DNA of 64,000 nt from an uncultured bacterium (GTDB lineage Bacteria; Patescibacteriota; Gracilibacteria; Absconditabacterales; Absconditicoccaceae): assembly GCA_947170225.1 (NCBI GenBank), contig CAMVSQ010000001.1:62001-126000 (forward strand), in the 5' to 3' direction. Under the pieces are notes generated by a model. The model ran no database searches. It saw nothing but the letters and a program-made list of their open reading frames with translations, and had not been told where the DNA came from. Made by a program: the position numbers and the translations under genes. Shown here piece by piece: positions 12,520-22,366 of this stretch. Within the stretch, counting starts at the first letter, position 1. Each line of letters starts with the position of its first letter.

Positions 12520-12802
12520 CAATGACTCCATATTCCCCATTATCCAGTTTTAAGGGGTAAATGGAAAGCAGTATAGCTGTTTTTTGGTCTTTATCTGCCT
12601 TCCTATACAGGAATCCATACCCGAAAGCAATTGACAAGCAGATTTTGCAATCGTCAAGATTGCATACGTTGAGTTCAATCCTCGATGAGACTTGTTGTCC
12701 TATCAACTCAGGCAAGGGAAATTCCCGATTACCTAAATCGATAATTAAGGTACTAGCATCAGGCATTGTAGCGTAAAAAGGAGGGATGTGGTTGTTTTCC
12801 AT
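12500..12802 (-). CDS. TGA-free small gene (cassette), unknown
   Basis: 100 residues from ATG 12802; unrecognised, soluble-looking. No TGA occurs inside the frame and all 7 glycines are GGN, unlike host neighbours. Under the standard code it ends in TGA inside the loop of its own terminator; under code 25 it would continue for 9 residues to TAA at 12476-12478. A GTG at 12829 could extend the N-terminus by 9 codons, but the ATG fits better with the promoter at 12839-12866. It diverges from the GtrA-like cassette at 12952. Confidence 0.75.
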   Translation of the reverse strand: MENNHIPPFYATMPDASTLIIDLGNREFPLPELIGQQVSSRIELNVCNLDDCKICLSIAFGYGFLYRKADKDQKTAILLSIYPLKLDNGEYGVIEKKSGE

Positions 12803-12838
12803 CTTTTTGATAATTTTAAGGTTCAACACTTAAATTCC

Positions 12839-12866
12839 AGTATATTCTTATTCAAAACAAAGTCAA
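12839..12866 (-). promoter_or_regulatory. sigma70-type promoter of the 12500 gene
   Basis: Reading the minus strand: TTGACT, exactly 16 bases, TATACT. Confidence 0.7.
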
Positions 12867-12875
12867 TATAAAATC

Positions 12876-12903
12876 TTGACTTTTGACACAATTACAGTAA
12901 AAT
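12876..12903 (+). promoter_or_regulatory. sigma70-type promoter of the 12952 gene
   Basis: TTGACT, 16 bases, TAAAAT, followed by an A-rich leader containing AACAAAAAAAA. Confidence 0.65.
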
Positions 12904-12951
12904 TAAATTCTTGTAACTTAACAAAAAAAACAATAAAAACAGATAAAGATT

Positions 12952-13440
12952 ATGAAGAAATACTTATTATTTGTCTGGTACTCAGTCATTGGTACAATTG
13001 CTGATTGGACATTATTGATATTCCTATCATTAATAATAAAAGGCATTGCTCTTGTTACAATGATAGCAACTCTTAATTTTGATATGGAATATTTCAAAAT
13101 GTTCGTAAGGCACGGTTGTGCTGCCTCAAATGTAATCTCATATGCAATAGGAGTCGCAATAACATTTGTTTTAAGTGCTAAATATGCATTTAAATTAAAT
13201 GATAATATGGGAAGGCGCATACGAAACACGACAGTAATCCACATCGTTGGATTATTGGTACAAAGTGGATTATTCGCTATGTTAATCCATCATCGTGGCT
13301 ATGATGAGAATACTGCTAAAATCATTACAATTTGTGAAAATGCGGTACTCATGGGAGCTGGCAATATCTTTATTGTCTTCAGAAATTATAAAAAAGAAGG
13401 CAAAAGTACGAAATTACAAAAAAAAGTATCCGAAACTTGA
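12952..13440 (+). CDS. GtrA-like membrane protein, TGA-free cassette
   Basis: 162 residues with four predicted membrane segments and the GtrA-like pattern (YSVIGTIADW at the start, SYAIGVAITFVLSAKYAF in the middle, NAVLMGAGNIFIVFRNYKF-like end). GtrA proteins are linked to moving polyprenyl-linked sugars or to cell-surface polysaccharide. No in-frame TGA occurs before the final codon and 11 of 11 glycines are GGN. The natural end is TGA at 13438, inside the hairpin of its own terminator. Under code 25 the frame would run on for about 65 codons, antisense over the next gene. A second, TGA-using GtrA-like gene lies at 14244. Confidence 0.8.
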   Translation: MKKYLLFVWYSVIGTIADWTLLIFLSLIIKGIALVTMIATLNFDMEYFKMFVRHGCAASNVISYAIGVAITFVLSAKYAFKLNDNMGRRIRNTTVIHIVGLLVQSGLFAMLIHHRGYDENTAKIITICENAVLMGAGNIFIVFRNYKKEGKSTKLQKKVSET

Positions 13441-13473
13441 GTTTACTTGAGTTTAATTTACGGATACTTTTTC
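13423..13473 (+). terminator. hairpin terminator overlapping the gene end
   Basis: GTATCCG / CGGATAC with flanking A and T runs (T5 after the stem). The TGA of the GtrA-like cassette lies in the loop. Confidence 0.8.
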
Positions 13474-13476
13474 TCT

Positions 13477-13686
13477 TTATATTGAAAGATCTTTTTTCAT
13501 TTGTTTAATTCCATCCTCAAGAAATCAGGTGACTTTGCCTATATAATCAGTTTTTGTCTCATAGACTCATCATTTGGGATGAGATTTCTTTTTTGTTTCT
13601 TTATTTTCTATGATATCGTCCTCTTGGAAAGGTCGTCCAGACATCATAAATTTTAGCAATATATTTCTGATTTTTAATAATTTCAT
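13477..13686 (-). CDS. small hypothetical protein
   Basis: 69 residues, basic N-terminus and charged middle with ETKTDYIGKVTGF. Not recognised. It uses TGA for glycine (KGGVYE, TGF), marking it as a resident gene rather than one of the TGA-free cassettes. The stop TAA lies just beyond the terminator of the convergent GtrA-like cassette. It is downstream of the 147-residue gene at 13755 and may share its transcript. Confidence 0.55.
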
Positions 13687-13754
13687 ATTGTGACTAATTG
13701 ATTAAATTATTTGCTGACGACTAGCTTAATGACTTTGGGATAAAATTCAAGTAA

Positions 13755-14198
13755 TTATTTTAATTTTGAGATGACATTTGTGCGGTTTTTGGAGATTTCT
13801 CGCATTTGAGTCAAATGTTTGCATATGTCTTGTACATTATTTTGTACTTCTTGACTTCATCATTTATCAAAATATTCGGCTTTGATTATTTCAAAAACTT
13901 CCAGTAAACTTTGATAATCTAAATTTACTACCTCATCTACCAAACTTTTTATCTTTGGGCTATATTCAGTAGTTCACGCCAATACTTTGTGAATATTTTT
14001 GCAAGAATCTGCGCATAAATATCATAATTTTCACAAATTTTCTCTTCCTCTTTCCAAATCTTTGTCGGCATCAATTTTGAATTTTTTGCTAAACATATCA
14101 AATATTGATTTTTCGTATGGCATTATTTCTTGTCTGACTAGCTGACTTCTATCTATACCATATCATTTGACATAATTTTTGTGGTTGGATTTTTCCAT
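13755..14198 (-). CDS. hypothetical protein, helical
   Basis: 147 residues, mostly charged and helical, with no signal peptide or membrane segment. It has four cysteines, including the pair in LCADSC, in no motif I recognise. Glycines are mixed TGA and GGN. It sits between two minus-strand genes (GtrA-like upstream, 69-residue protein downstream). No function can be offered. Confidence 0.65.
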
Positions 14199-14243
14199 AA
14201 TTTGATTTTGGCGATAAAAGCAAATTTTGTTTGGTAATAATTA

Positions 14244-14738
14244 TTATATCTTGCTAAATATAGATAATTTGGCAAGATCTCCAAATGTTATCAATCTATT
14301 TGCTATGTAAAGTGGGACTGCCATGATGATTTGCTGGAGCAATTTGGATACAATTAGCGAAAATCAGCATGTTTTAGTAAAAAAATATACCAATCATGTG
14401 GATAAAAGCAGTCATATCAAGGATATGATGATGTATATTGTAAATCTAATTTTGATAAAATCTTGTTTTTCAAAATTCTTTTTTGCATTTAAAGAAAATG
14501 AAGTGACGCTTCAAAATCCAAAACCTACTATATTTGATGTGACAATCCCAAATCCAATTTTTGACAAAATATAAAAAGCACTACACTCTGCAATACCTCC
14601 CAGAGACGACAGCAAAAGATACAAAAAAGCGTGTCTGGCTTCCTTTTTGACAAAAAATAAATTTGTGTCATCTATAAATTTTTTTGTGGTTTTACGATTC
14701 AAATTTTCCATTTCCAAATCTTCTTGAATTAAATCCAT
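14244..14738 (-). CDS. GtrA-like membrane protein (host-code copy)
   Basis: 164 residues. After a 30-residue charged N-terminus come four membrane segments: LYLLLSSLGGIAECSAFYIL, TSNIVGFGFGSVTSFSLN, the YIIISLIGLLLSTGLVYFF segment and a last one with MAVPLYIANRLITFGD. The SFSLNAKKNF and IANRLITF motifs match the GtrA-like family. Several glycines are TGA, unlike the TGA-free GtrA-like gene 800 bases away. It is divergent from the 3D-domain gene at 14835. Confidence 0.78.
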
Positions 14739-14834
14739 ATTTTTTTATATTGATTTGTGTTTAAATTTCAAAGTGAATTGCCATTTATTTTTTCAAAAAA
14801 AATTATGTTTGATTATCAAAGGAAATATGCAAAG

Positions 14835-16043
14835 ATGAAAAAGATTTTGGGTGTCTTTGTAATTGGATGTTTTTGGGTACAATTTGGATATTGCTTTGAT
14901 TTTCAGGCAAATTGTGAAGAAAGGACTTTTGTGGTGACTGCATACTACTCTCCAAAATCGGGACAAGCATTTTATTACAAAGATACATTTGAAGCTGAAA
15001 GGACTTTGAATTGAGAATGATATTTTTGAGCCAGTGGAAAAGAGGTTTTTAATGGGATGTTGGCAGCTCCTAGTTCATATGATTTTGGTGGATTGATTTA
15101 TTTTCCAAGTCTGGGATGAATATGAGAAATAGCGGACAGATGATGAGCAATAGTGGAAGCAGGACAGAGATGATACAGTTATGATCGCATAGATGTATGG
15201 ATGTGAACTGGCGAATTGGGACTTGTAAAAGCTTTGGTGTTTGGGAAACAAACTATCACATGATATTATTGTGATGCAAAAACTGTAAAGTCTAATAAAA
15301 TAAAAGAAAAAATTTGATTTAATTTGGATTCAATACCGATTTTGAAACATTTTTTTGATTCTACTTTGTTTATACAAGAGTTGAAATATGACAGGACTGA
15401 TGTTTGGGTCTATAAATTGCAGGAATATTTGATGAAATTTGGCTATATGAACAAAAAAACATGATATTTTGGTAGCGAAACCAAAAATGCCTTATGTAAA
15501 TATCAGGTAGCAAGAGGGCTTTCTACTTGGAGATATTGTGGTACTTTTGGAAGCAAAACAAGATATCATATGAAAAATGAGGCAACTGATAGGTGATTTT
15601 TGCCAGATTTTGGAGAAACAACCACTATTGATGATCTAATTTATTTTTCAAAAAATTACAAATTTAATCCCCATGTCATATTAAGCAATAGTGAGGCCAA
15701 TGAATCTGTAGCATTGGCACTAGTTCAAGATAGCAACATGACTAATAATAATACTATAAATACCTATTTCACCGAAGCATACAACAATTGAACAATTGAC
15801 GGAAAAATTTGAGATTTGCAAGATATGCTGAGATATTATTGATTTTATGAATGAGAAGTGACAAATACTTACGATAAAAAGACTTTGGATGCTGTCCATA
15901 ATTTTCAGGTAGCAGCTGGTATTTTGAAAGCAAGTGACACCACAAATCCTGCCAGATGATGGATGGGACCATCTACTAGAAATGCTTTGAATGAAAGACG
16001 GTATAAATTTCAAGAATCCAAAAACAAACTAGCAAACAGTTAG
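14835..16043 (+). CDS. secreted 3D-domain protein with peptidoglycan-binding repeats
   Basis: 402 residues. MKKILGVFVIGCFWVQFGYC looks like a signal peptide, which is why I prefer the ATG at 14835 over the in-frame ATG at 14805. Residues about 25-150 form a 3D domain (RlpA-like double-psi barrel): VTAYYSP, then YDRIDVWMG with the key aspartates. Two peptidoglycan-binding-1-like modules follow, near residues 185-240 (VWVYKLQEYLMKFGY) and 315-390 (IGDLQDMLRYYGFYEG, DAVHNFQVAAG). 3D domains occur in lytic transglycosylase-like wall enzymes, so wall remodelling outside the membrane is likely. guaD follows 25 bases later. Confidence 0.85.
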
Positions 16044-16068
16044 ATTTTACTTATTAACTTGATATAAA

Positions 16069-16533
16069 ATGAATGAATTTATGCAAGAAGCTATCAATTT
16101 ATCAAAAAAAAATATAGATAAGCAGTGTGGATGACCTTTTTGAGCTGTAATTGTAAAAGATGGAAAAATTGTGTGAAAATGATACAATCATGTGGTAAAA
16201 AACAATGATCCTACAGCACATGGAGAAGTGATGGCGATCCGCGATGCATGTACGAATTTGGGAACTTTTGATTTATCTGGATGTGAAATTTATACTTCGT
16301 GTGAACCTTGTCCTATGTGTTTAGGTGCCATTTACTGGGCTAGAATTGGCAAAATATACTATGGAAACACTCAAAAAGAGGCTGATGAAATTGGTTTTGA
16401 TGATGGAAATTTTTACAAAGAATTGGCTTTGCCTATATGAAGAAGATCTGTCCCAGAAGAACAGATCATGTTTGAGCAAGCAAAAAAAGTTTTTGATGAA
16501 TGGAAAGAAAAAGTACAAAATATCAAATATTAA
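16069..16533 (+). CDS. guaD: guanine deaminase (CDA fold)
   Basis: 154 residues of the cytidine-deaminase superfamily. AHGEVMAIRDAC supplies the zinc histidine and catalytic glutamate (the usual A of HAE is G), and SCEPCPMCLGAIYWA the two zinc cysteines. The longer match with ARIGKIYYGN and EIGFDDGNFYKE is characteristic of guanine deaminase, which turns guanine into xanthine, rather than of TadA. The C-terminal fifth, after a TGA glycine, completes the fold and is lost if TGA is taken as a stop. It is convergent with the CAP gene, 19 bases apart. Confidence 0.85.
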
Positions 16534-16552
16534 TTACTTTTTATTTTCATGA

Positions 16553-17347
16553 TTATTTTACATTGATAGCATAATGCGTGACTAGTCGATAATATTTACC
16601 ATTTATAGCTACACCAAATCATAATTGGTCAAAATATTCATGAGCAATTGCACGATAGTGAGATCAGTTATACGATTTTTCTTTCATAAAAAAGTTAAAT
16701 CATTTTTTTAGTGCTGAAATCATTTCTGAAGTACAATCCGATTTTTTGCAGGTATATGACTGATAAGCTACATTTTCTGTAAAAGCTGTACTTTTGTAAT
16801 TAAATGTGATTCATAAATCATTAAATCGATCCATAATTTTGCTGTAGCTATATCAGTACGAAGAGTCTCTGGAATGAGTATTTGATGTCCTGCTTTTGTC
16901 TGCCAATTCTTGTGCCCGAATGAGTGCAGAATAGTTTAGTGATGGATTGATTTTGTAAGGATCTAATCACAAATTTTTTCTTTCTTCATTGTGCCAAGAA
17001 AGCCAAGTTTCTTGAACTTTGTTTCGATCTACATTTGATATAATTTCATCCTGCGTCTTTACTTGATTTTTTAATGATTGTAATTTGTCTTGGAAACATT
17101 CAAGCAAATATGCTACCATTTCTTTTTGATCATTGTTTTGAAATTGAACTTTGGAAAAAGAGTTTATCACTTTTTCGTATTTGGAAATTTGACTAAAAAT
17201 TGTATCACTCCCCCACTGTTTTTGGACTACGGACATGATGGTGTCTATCCTATTTTTGTTTTCAGCACTGATATTGCTAGCAAAAGAAAATCAAAAAAAC
17301 ATAAGCACAAAACAAAGAGACAAAAAAAATTTCTGTAGATTTTTCAT
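16553..17347 (-). CDS. secreted CAP (SCP/PR1-like) domain protein
   Basis: 264 residues. An N-terminal signal peptide (LSLCFVLMFFGFSFASN) is followed by a helical linker to about residue 125 and a CAP domain: NYSALIRAQELADKS, HSRDSS, FTENVAY and GSHYRAIAHEYFDQLGFGVA correspond to the four CAP motifs with their His/Glu/His positions. Bacterial CAP proteins are extracellular with poorly known roles. TGA glycines occur throughout. A TGA-free cassette starts upstream on the opposite strand. Confidence 0.85.
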
Positions 17348-17466
17348 TTTTGAAAAAAAATTGGTAAAATGATTTTTTGGTTATAATAACAAAACTTTTA
17401 TATTTTGCAAGACATGTGTATTATGGTAGGCCATACCTAGATTTGTTGGAAATCTCTTGATTTTGA

Positions 17467-17796
17467 ATGGCGATTAACTATAATTGGTTGGCTAAAATGA
17501 AAACAAAAATAAAAAAAATGAGAAAATCAAATCTTTGTAAATGGGTGACCGTCCTAATGGTCGTGGTGCTTGGTTTGGTGATATTTTTTGTCTTGCCAAG
17601 CGATGTGTTTTATTGTTCAAGTAGTAATGCAAATCCAGATTTGTCGAAGGCTTTTTTAGCTTTTGCATTTGGAGCAGCCTTGTCCAGTGCGATCATCTCG
17701 ATAAATCCAAAAGGATTTTTTAACCTAGTAGAAAGTGGCATAATAATTGGTGCTATGCTAATTATTGCGGTGGTAATCGCTGCCATAATCTCGTAA
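17467..17796 (+). CDS. TGA-free small membrane protein (cassette)
   Basis: 109 residues: a basic N-terminus (WLAKMKTKIKKMRKS), then two or three hydrophobic segments (WVTVLMVVVLGLVIFFVL near residue 27, AFLAFAFGAALSSAI and SGIIIGAMLIIAVVIAAI). Unrecognised. No TGA in frame; 5 of 5 glycines are GGN. A promoter-like TTGGTA-N15-TATAAT lies at 17361-17387, and a terminator begins 4 bases after the TAA. A later in-frame ATG at 17497 is a possible start. Confidence 0.72.
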   Translation: MAINYNWLAKMKTKIKKMRKSNLCKWVTVLMVVVLGLVIFFVLPSDVFYCSSSNANPDLSKAFLAFAFGAALSSAIISINPKGFFNLVESGIIIGAMLIIAVVIAAIIS

Positions 17797-17799
17797 AAT

Positions 17800-17824
17800 G
17801 CAGAGTTTATCTCTGCTTTTTTTT
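17800..17824 (+). terminator. terminator of the 17467 cassette
   Basis: GCAGAG / CTCTGC with a 5-base loop and T8. Confidence 0.85.
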
Positions 17825-17867
17825 GTTATTGTGAAATGGGATATATTGATGACATAATTTATCAGTT

Positions 17868-17897
17868 GCTTTTGTTATTTCAAAAGCAGTTTTTTTT
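17868..17897 (+). terminator. second hairpin terminator
   Basis: GCTTTTG / CAAAAGC, loop TTATTT, then AGT8. It lies just before a small ORF; what it terminates is unclear, since another terminator is 45 bases upstream. Confidence 0.6.
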
Positions 17898-17899
17898 AA

Positions 17900-18046
17900 A
17901 TGTCAAAACTAAAAAATCATGATTTTATTTCACTTAATCCGTTATACAAAGATTTAGAGACATATCAATTTATATTTATGGAATCGCACTTTAAAGTCTA
18001 CACTAGGCTAGAAAAAACTTGGAAAAATCGTTTGAAAATCGTTTAA
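17900..18046 (+). CDS. small ORF, 48 residues, uncertain
   Basis: MSKLKNHDFISLNPLYKDLE-like start, ending in TAA. No homology recognised, no TGA and no glycine at all. It fills the gap between a terminator and the Clp gene. It could be a real small protein or a chance ORF. Confidence 0.3.
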   Translation: MSKLKNHDFISLNPLYKDLETYQFIFMESHFKVYTRLEKTWKNRLKIV

Positions 18047-18093
18047 AAAACAGTAGTAATAAATATTGTACACATTTATTTGGATTTTGAGAT

Positions 18094-20685
18094 ATGAAAA
18101 AGAATATAAAATTATTTAATCCTTATGCTACACAAAGCCTAAAATACGCTAGTTGTATTGCTATAAATAGTGACAAAAAATATATAAATTGAGATTGTCT
18201 GTTTCGATGAATTTTTGGATATTTAAAAAATCATCAATATTTTGATTTATTTTGTAGCGTGGTTTGACTTGAAAAGACCGACATTTTGGACAAATATTTT
18301 GATGAAAATTTTTCTTGTGTAAATTTTGGGGAGAATATAGAAGATTTGCCATTAAGCAAAAATTTGAAAGCTAAAATTGAAGAAATTTTGACACATGGAG
18401 TACATCAATTAGATTTAATTGTATTATTTTATACATCTTTTTTTGATTTGTCCACTGAATTTAAAAAATTTTTGAGCTCAAAAAAAATGAATATAAAATA
18501 CGAAAATATAGTCAAGAACTGCAAAAAACTTTTTAATAACCCTATAATAATCAAATCTGGAATATTTGCATTTTTGGAAATATTGGATAAACTATTTAAT
18601 AAGTTAAATTTAGATCCTAAAAGTGTAAAAATCATGGATATACAAAACATCAATAATTTAAACGAAATGTGAGACTTTTTAAATTCTATGTGATCAGATA
18701 TTGCTGAAGAAGGAAACAATGATTCTGTCAGCGAAGTTTGAACCACTCAAAAACCAGGCAAAAAAGAAGAGAAAAAAATGTCTGTAGATTATTTTGGTAC
18801 AAATCTGACAAATGAGGTCAAAGACTGATTTTCTGATCCTGTAATTGGTAGAGAAAATGAGATAAATCAGGTAATATACACACTTTTGAGAAAATCAAAA
18901 AATAATCCTTTGCTAATTTGAGAGGCTTGAGTAGGAAAAACAGCTATCGTAGAGTGATTAGCTCAAAAAATTGTCGCTGGAAATGTACCAGAAAAATTGA
19001 AAAACAAAAAAATATATCTTTTGGATATGGGAACTCTTTTGGCTGGGACAAAATATAGATGAGAATTTGAAGCTAGAATGAAATCAATTTTGGAAGAAGC
19101 AATGGATCCGTTGAATAATATTATTTTGTTTATTGATGAATTGCATACTATAATTTGAGCTGGATGACAGGACAACAATGATGCTGCACAAATGTTGAAA
19201 CCTCTTTTGGCAAGAGGGAAAATTAAGCTAATTTGAGCAACTACTTTTGATGAATACCAAAAACATATAGAAAAAGATGCAGCCTTAAAAAGAAGATTTC
19301 AAGAAGTGATAGTAAATGAACCAGATTATGACACGACTAGGCAAATTATTGAATGATTGAGACAGACTTACGAGGATTTCCATGGTGTTCAAATCACAGA
19401 TGAAGCGATCAAAGCCAGTGTAAAACTGACGCAAAGATATATTTTGAATAAGCACTTGCCAGACAAGGCACTGGATATAATTGATGAAGCATGTGCAAGA
19501 AAATCTACATTGCAACACAAATTGGAAAATGATGATGAGTACAAAAAAATTGAAAAAAAGATAAAAAAAGTAAAAGAGCAAATAGAATCTGCTATTGAAA
19601 ATCAAGATTATTTTCAGGCAGCAGAATTGAAAGAACAAGAAGATAGGCTGAAAAATGAGCTGACAAAAATTAGGTGAAAGAAGAATATTCCTATGAATTT
19701 GAGGCCTCTGATAGACAAAAATGATATTGGAGAGGTTTTGGCGGACAAAACTGGAGTACCAGCAAACATAGTAAATCAGAGCGAAATTGAAAAATTGAGA
19801 GCTTTGGACAAAAACTTGAAATGAAATGTTTTTGGACAAGAAGATGCAGTAAATGCAGTAGTAAAGACTCTTACAAGAAATAGATTATCTGTAATAGAAA
19901 AAAATAAACCAATTTGATCATTCTTATTTTTGTGACCAAGTGGAGTTGGAAAGACGTTTTTGGCAAAACAAATTGCAAAAAATTATTTTGGAGATGAAAA
20001 TGCTATCGTGAGATTGGATATGTCTGAATATATGGAAAAATTCTCTGTAAGTAAATTGATTTGAAGTCCTGCTGGATATGTAGGTTATGACGAATGAGGA
20101 CAATTGACTGAATCAATCAGGAGAAAACCCTATTCTGTACTACTTTTGGATGAGATTGAAAAAGCATCTCCAGATGTGTTGAATATCTTGTTGCAAATCT
20201 TGGATGAATGAAAGCTAAAAGATAGCAAATGAAGGTGGATAGACTTCAAAAGCTGTATAGTAGTGATGACTTCAAATATTGGTAGTGAAAATTTTGGTAA
20301 AAATAGTGGGGTGATTGGATTTGATGCGAGTAAAAAAGACAAAGATGAATTGAGCGAACATTCATTTGACAAGATACAGTGAAAAATAATGGATGAATTG
20401 AAAGATTACATGACTCCAGAACTTTTAAACAGAATTGATCACAAAATCATTTTCAAACCACTTTCAAAACAAGTCTTGGCAAATATTTTTGAAAAGAATT
20501 TAAATGAATTCTTGTGCTCTCGAAAAGTAAATTCAAAAGTGAAATTGCCAGAATTTAGCAAAAAGAAAATAGCAAGTATTATAGATGAAATTTATGATCC
20601 ACAATATGGGGCTAGACCTATTGAAAGATATATCAATGACAATATTGAGCCAGAAATCATTAATCAGTTAATTAATAATGAATAA
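18094..20685 (+). CDS. clpB: Clp-family AAA+ unfoldase/disaggregase
   Basis: 863 residues with two AAA+ modules. The first has a P-loop lysine at 282 (GEAGVGKTA), Walker [11 protein letters not shown] and a sensor [10 protein letters not shown]; a coiled-coil middle region of charged helices follows (residues about 465-540). The second has P-loop Lys620 ([11 protein letters not shown]), Walker [11 protein letters not shown] and GARPIERYI near the end. The first 240 residues are poorly conserved and do not show the usual double Clp-N repeat. ClpB and ClpC are hard to separate: the middle domain is short, and I do not see a ClpP-docking tripeptide in the expected place. Followed by a terminator at 20708. 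Confidence 0.85.
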
Positions 20686-20707
20686 AATCTAAAGATGTAT
20701 ATATATG

Positions 20708-20743
20708 AAAAAGAGAGTCAAGTAAAATACTGACTCTTTTTTG
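20708..20743. terminator. hairpin terminator
   Basis: AGAGTCA / TGACTCT with a 10-base loop, A-run before and T6 after; it can serve the Clp gene (+) and the convergent small gene (-). Confidence 0.85.
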
Positions 20744-20755
20744 TCTTGGTATAAT

Positions 20756-20962
20756 TTATCTTTTTAGTTCCAATAATGAAATTGGAACTTCACAGTAGCC
20801 AAATGGTATACAACTATCTTGTGCAAACTCATCAGGCTTTTTGCTGACTACTACGTGAGATTGGTCAATAATTTTGACAATATAGCCAACCTCTCCATTG
20901 ACATATTCGCCATAATCTTTGAGAAAGATGGCCTCATCTCCGACTTTAAATTGATGTTTCAT
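20756..20962 (-). CDS. TGA-free small protein with KOW/SH3-like pattern (cassette)
   Basis: 68 residues starting MKHQFKVGDEAIFLKDYGEY. The VGDEAIFL ... GEVGYIVKIID pattern resembles small beta-barrel KOW or SH3-like folds, but no family is recognised. No TGA in frame; 5 of 5 glycines are GGN. I chose the ATG at 20962 because AAGAAAGGAT, a Shine-Dalgarno-like site, precedes it, while the 30 residues upstream in frame are untranslated leader in type. The promoter is at 21000-21027. Confidence 0.7.
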   Translation of the reverse strand: MKHQFKVGDEAIFLKDYGEYVNGEVGYIVKIIDQSHVVVSKKPDEFAQDSCIPFGYCEVPISLLELKR

Positions 20963-20999
20963 AATTATCCTTTCTTTTTTTTGTTTTACAATAACATAT

Positions 21000-21027
21000 T
21001 TATTATTCTTTATACAAGAGATGTCAA
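21000..21027 (-). promoter_or_regulatory. promoter of the 20756 cassette
   Basis: Minus strand: TTGACA, 16 bases, TAATAA, then a leader with AACAAAAAAAA. Confidence 0.6.
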
Positions 21028-21109
21028 GTCTTTTAAGAAAAATAATCTTCATATTGAATTAAATTAGTGATTTAATACTATATTTTTTGTTTTATTAAAT
21101 CTCAAAAAA

Positions 21110-21709
21110 ATGAAAAAAATAATCCTTGCATCAAACAATGAACACAAAATCAAGGAATTTAGAGAGATTTTTACGGATTGTGAAATTCTGTCTTTGAATG
21201 ATATTTGATTTTTGGATGATATAGTCGAAGACTGAGAAACTTTTTTTGATAATGCTCTAATAAAGTGCAAAGCTGTGCGTGAATTTTTGAAAGGAAAATG
21301 AATTGAAGCAAGTATTATGGCAGATGATAGCTGACTTTGTGTAAATGCACTAAATTGAGCTCCAGGGGTTTTTAGCGCAAGATATGCCGGTTGACACTGA
21401 GATAATGCTGCTAATAGAGCAAAACTTTTGAAAGAATTGGAATGAAAACAAGATAGGTCTGCATATTTTCTATGCTGCATCGTAGAAATGTTTCCTGATT
21501 GAAATTTTATCTACAGTGAATGAAAAACATTTTGAAAGATTTTGACTGAAGAAATTTGAGATAAATCTTTTGGCTACGATTGTATTTTCTTTTCAAATGA
21601 TTTGCAGAAATCTTTTTGAGAAGCTACAGCTGACGAAAAAAATTCAGTATCTCATAGATGAAGAGCAATTGCTTGATTAATTGAAAAAAAACAGGAATAT
21701 GAAAATTAG
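21110..21709 (+). CDS. rdgB: non-canonical purine NTP pyrophosphatase (RdgB/HAM1)
   Basis: 199 residues; the family hydrolyses ITP, dITP and XTP so that they are not built into nucleic acids. IILASNNEHKIKEF at the start, MADDSGLCVNAL, GVFSARYAG and SFGYDCIFF are the HAM1 motifs in order, and SVSHRGRA near the end is the nucleotide-binding signature. Nearly all glycines are TGA (DSGL, ARYAGGH, SHRGRA), so a standard-code annotation would break it into more than ten pieces. Preceded by a TGA-free cassette on the opposite strand. Confidence 0.93.
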
Positions 21710-21777
21710 TAAAAAAAAGTAATCTAGTCATTTAATATTTTCTGTATTATAAAAATTAAAAAAATATTAGACATCAA

Positions 21778-21808
21778 AAAGGCGAATCGTTTACACGACC
21801 CGCCTTGT
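21778..21808 (-). terminator. terminator of the 21822 cassette
   Basis: Minus strand: AAGGCGGGTCGT / ACGATTCGCCTT around GTAA, ending in a short T run; one or two mismatches in the middle of the stem. Confidence 0.75.
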
Positions 21809-21821
21809 TATTGAAGAAATA

Positions 21822-22235
21822 CTAGTTTTTCTTGACTACTCTGTAAGTGATATAGTAGTAGTCAGATCCATCAGACTTGTTTACGAGCCTAACGAGTGCC
21901 GTTACATTAATCACATCGTTCTCTTTCATCATGTCATTTGCCAAGCAATAGCATTTAATGACTTTTTCCGCTGTTTCTTTGTTTTGCCAACAATTCATAG
22001 AATACACCCCATACTCGACCACTTCCATAATTGACTTTTTTACTTCATCTGAACACCATCTAGCAAAGCGATCAGAGTAGAATCCAGTGTCGGTCAACTC
22101 ATTAAAGTCTTCACCAAGCCATTTAATAATAGGTTTATCAGAACGAAAATTTGACCACATATTTGTCCAATTTCCTTCATCAATGCCCGCCTCTGAAAGG
22201 AAGCCTCGAATTACTGAATTTTCACTGAATACCAT
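21822..22235 (-). CDS. TGA-free small protein (cassette), unknown
   Basis: 137 residues, soluble, Trp- and Asp/Glu-rich N-terminal half (NWTNMWSNF, IIKWLGEDF). Its last third forms a likely beta region (NVTALVRLV, DYYYITYRVV). Not recognised. No in-frame TGA; 7 of 7 glycines are GGN and the stop is TAG. It has its own promoter (22285-22312), a roughly 50-base AT-rich leader and its own terminator, and lies between rdgB and a minus-strand host gene. Confidence 0.75.
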   Translation of the reverse strand: MVFSENSVIRGFLSEAGIDEGNWTNMWSNFRSDKPIIKWLGEDFNELTDTGFYSDRFARWCSDEVKKSIMEVVEYGVYSMNCWQNKETAEKVIKCYCLANDMMKENDVINVTALVRLVNKSDGSDYYYITYRVVKKN

Positions 22236-22284
22236 AATAAATATTATTTTTGATTATTGTTATTGTATAATTAATAACAATATA

Positions 22285-22312
22285 ATTGTAAACATGTTTT
22301 AATAAAAGTCAA
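22285..22312 (-). promoter_or_regulatory. promoter of the 21822 cassette
   Basis: Minus strand: TTGACT, 16 bases, TACAAT. Confidence 0.65.
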
Positions 22313-22366
22313 CACGAATTAAAAAAAATAAAATTTCTAACTGAAAATTTCTCAATTTTATTTGTA

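Noticed and set aside
18429-18746. Minus-strand ORFs inside the Clp gene (also 19285-19839, 27245-27688)
   Set aside because: Antisense shadows of the Clp and glycosyltransferase genes in low-GC sequence, hydrophobic by composition only.
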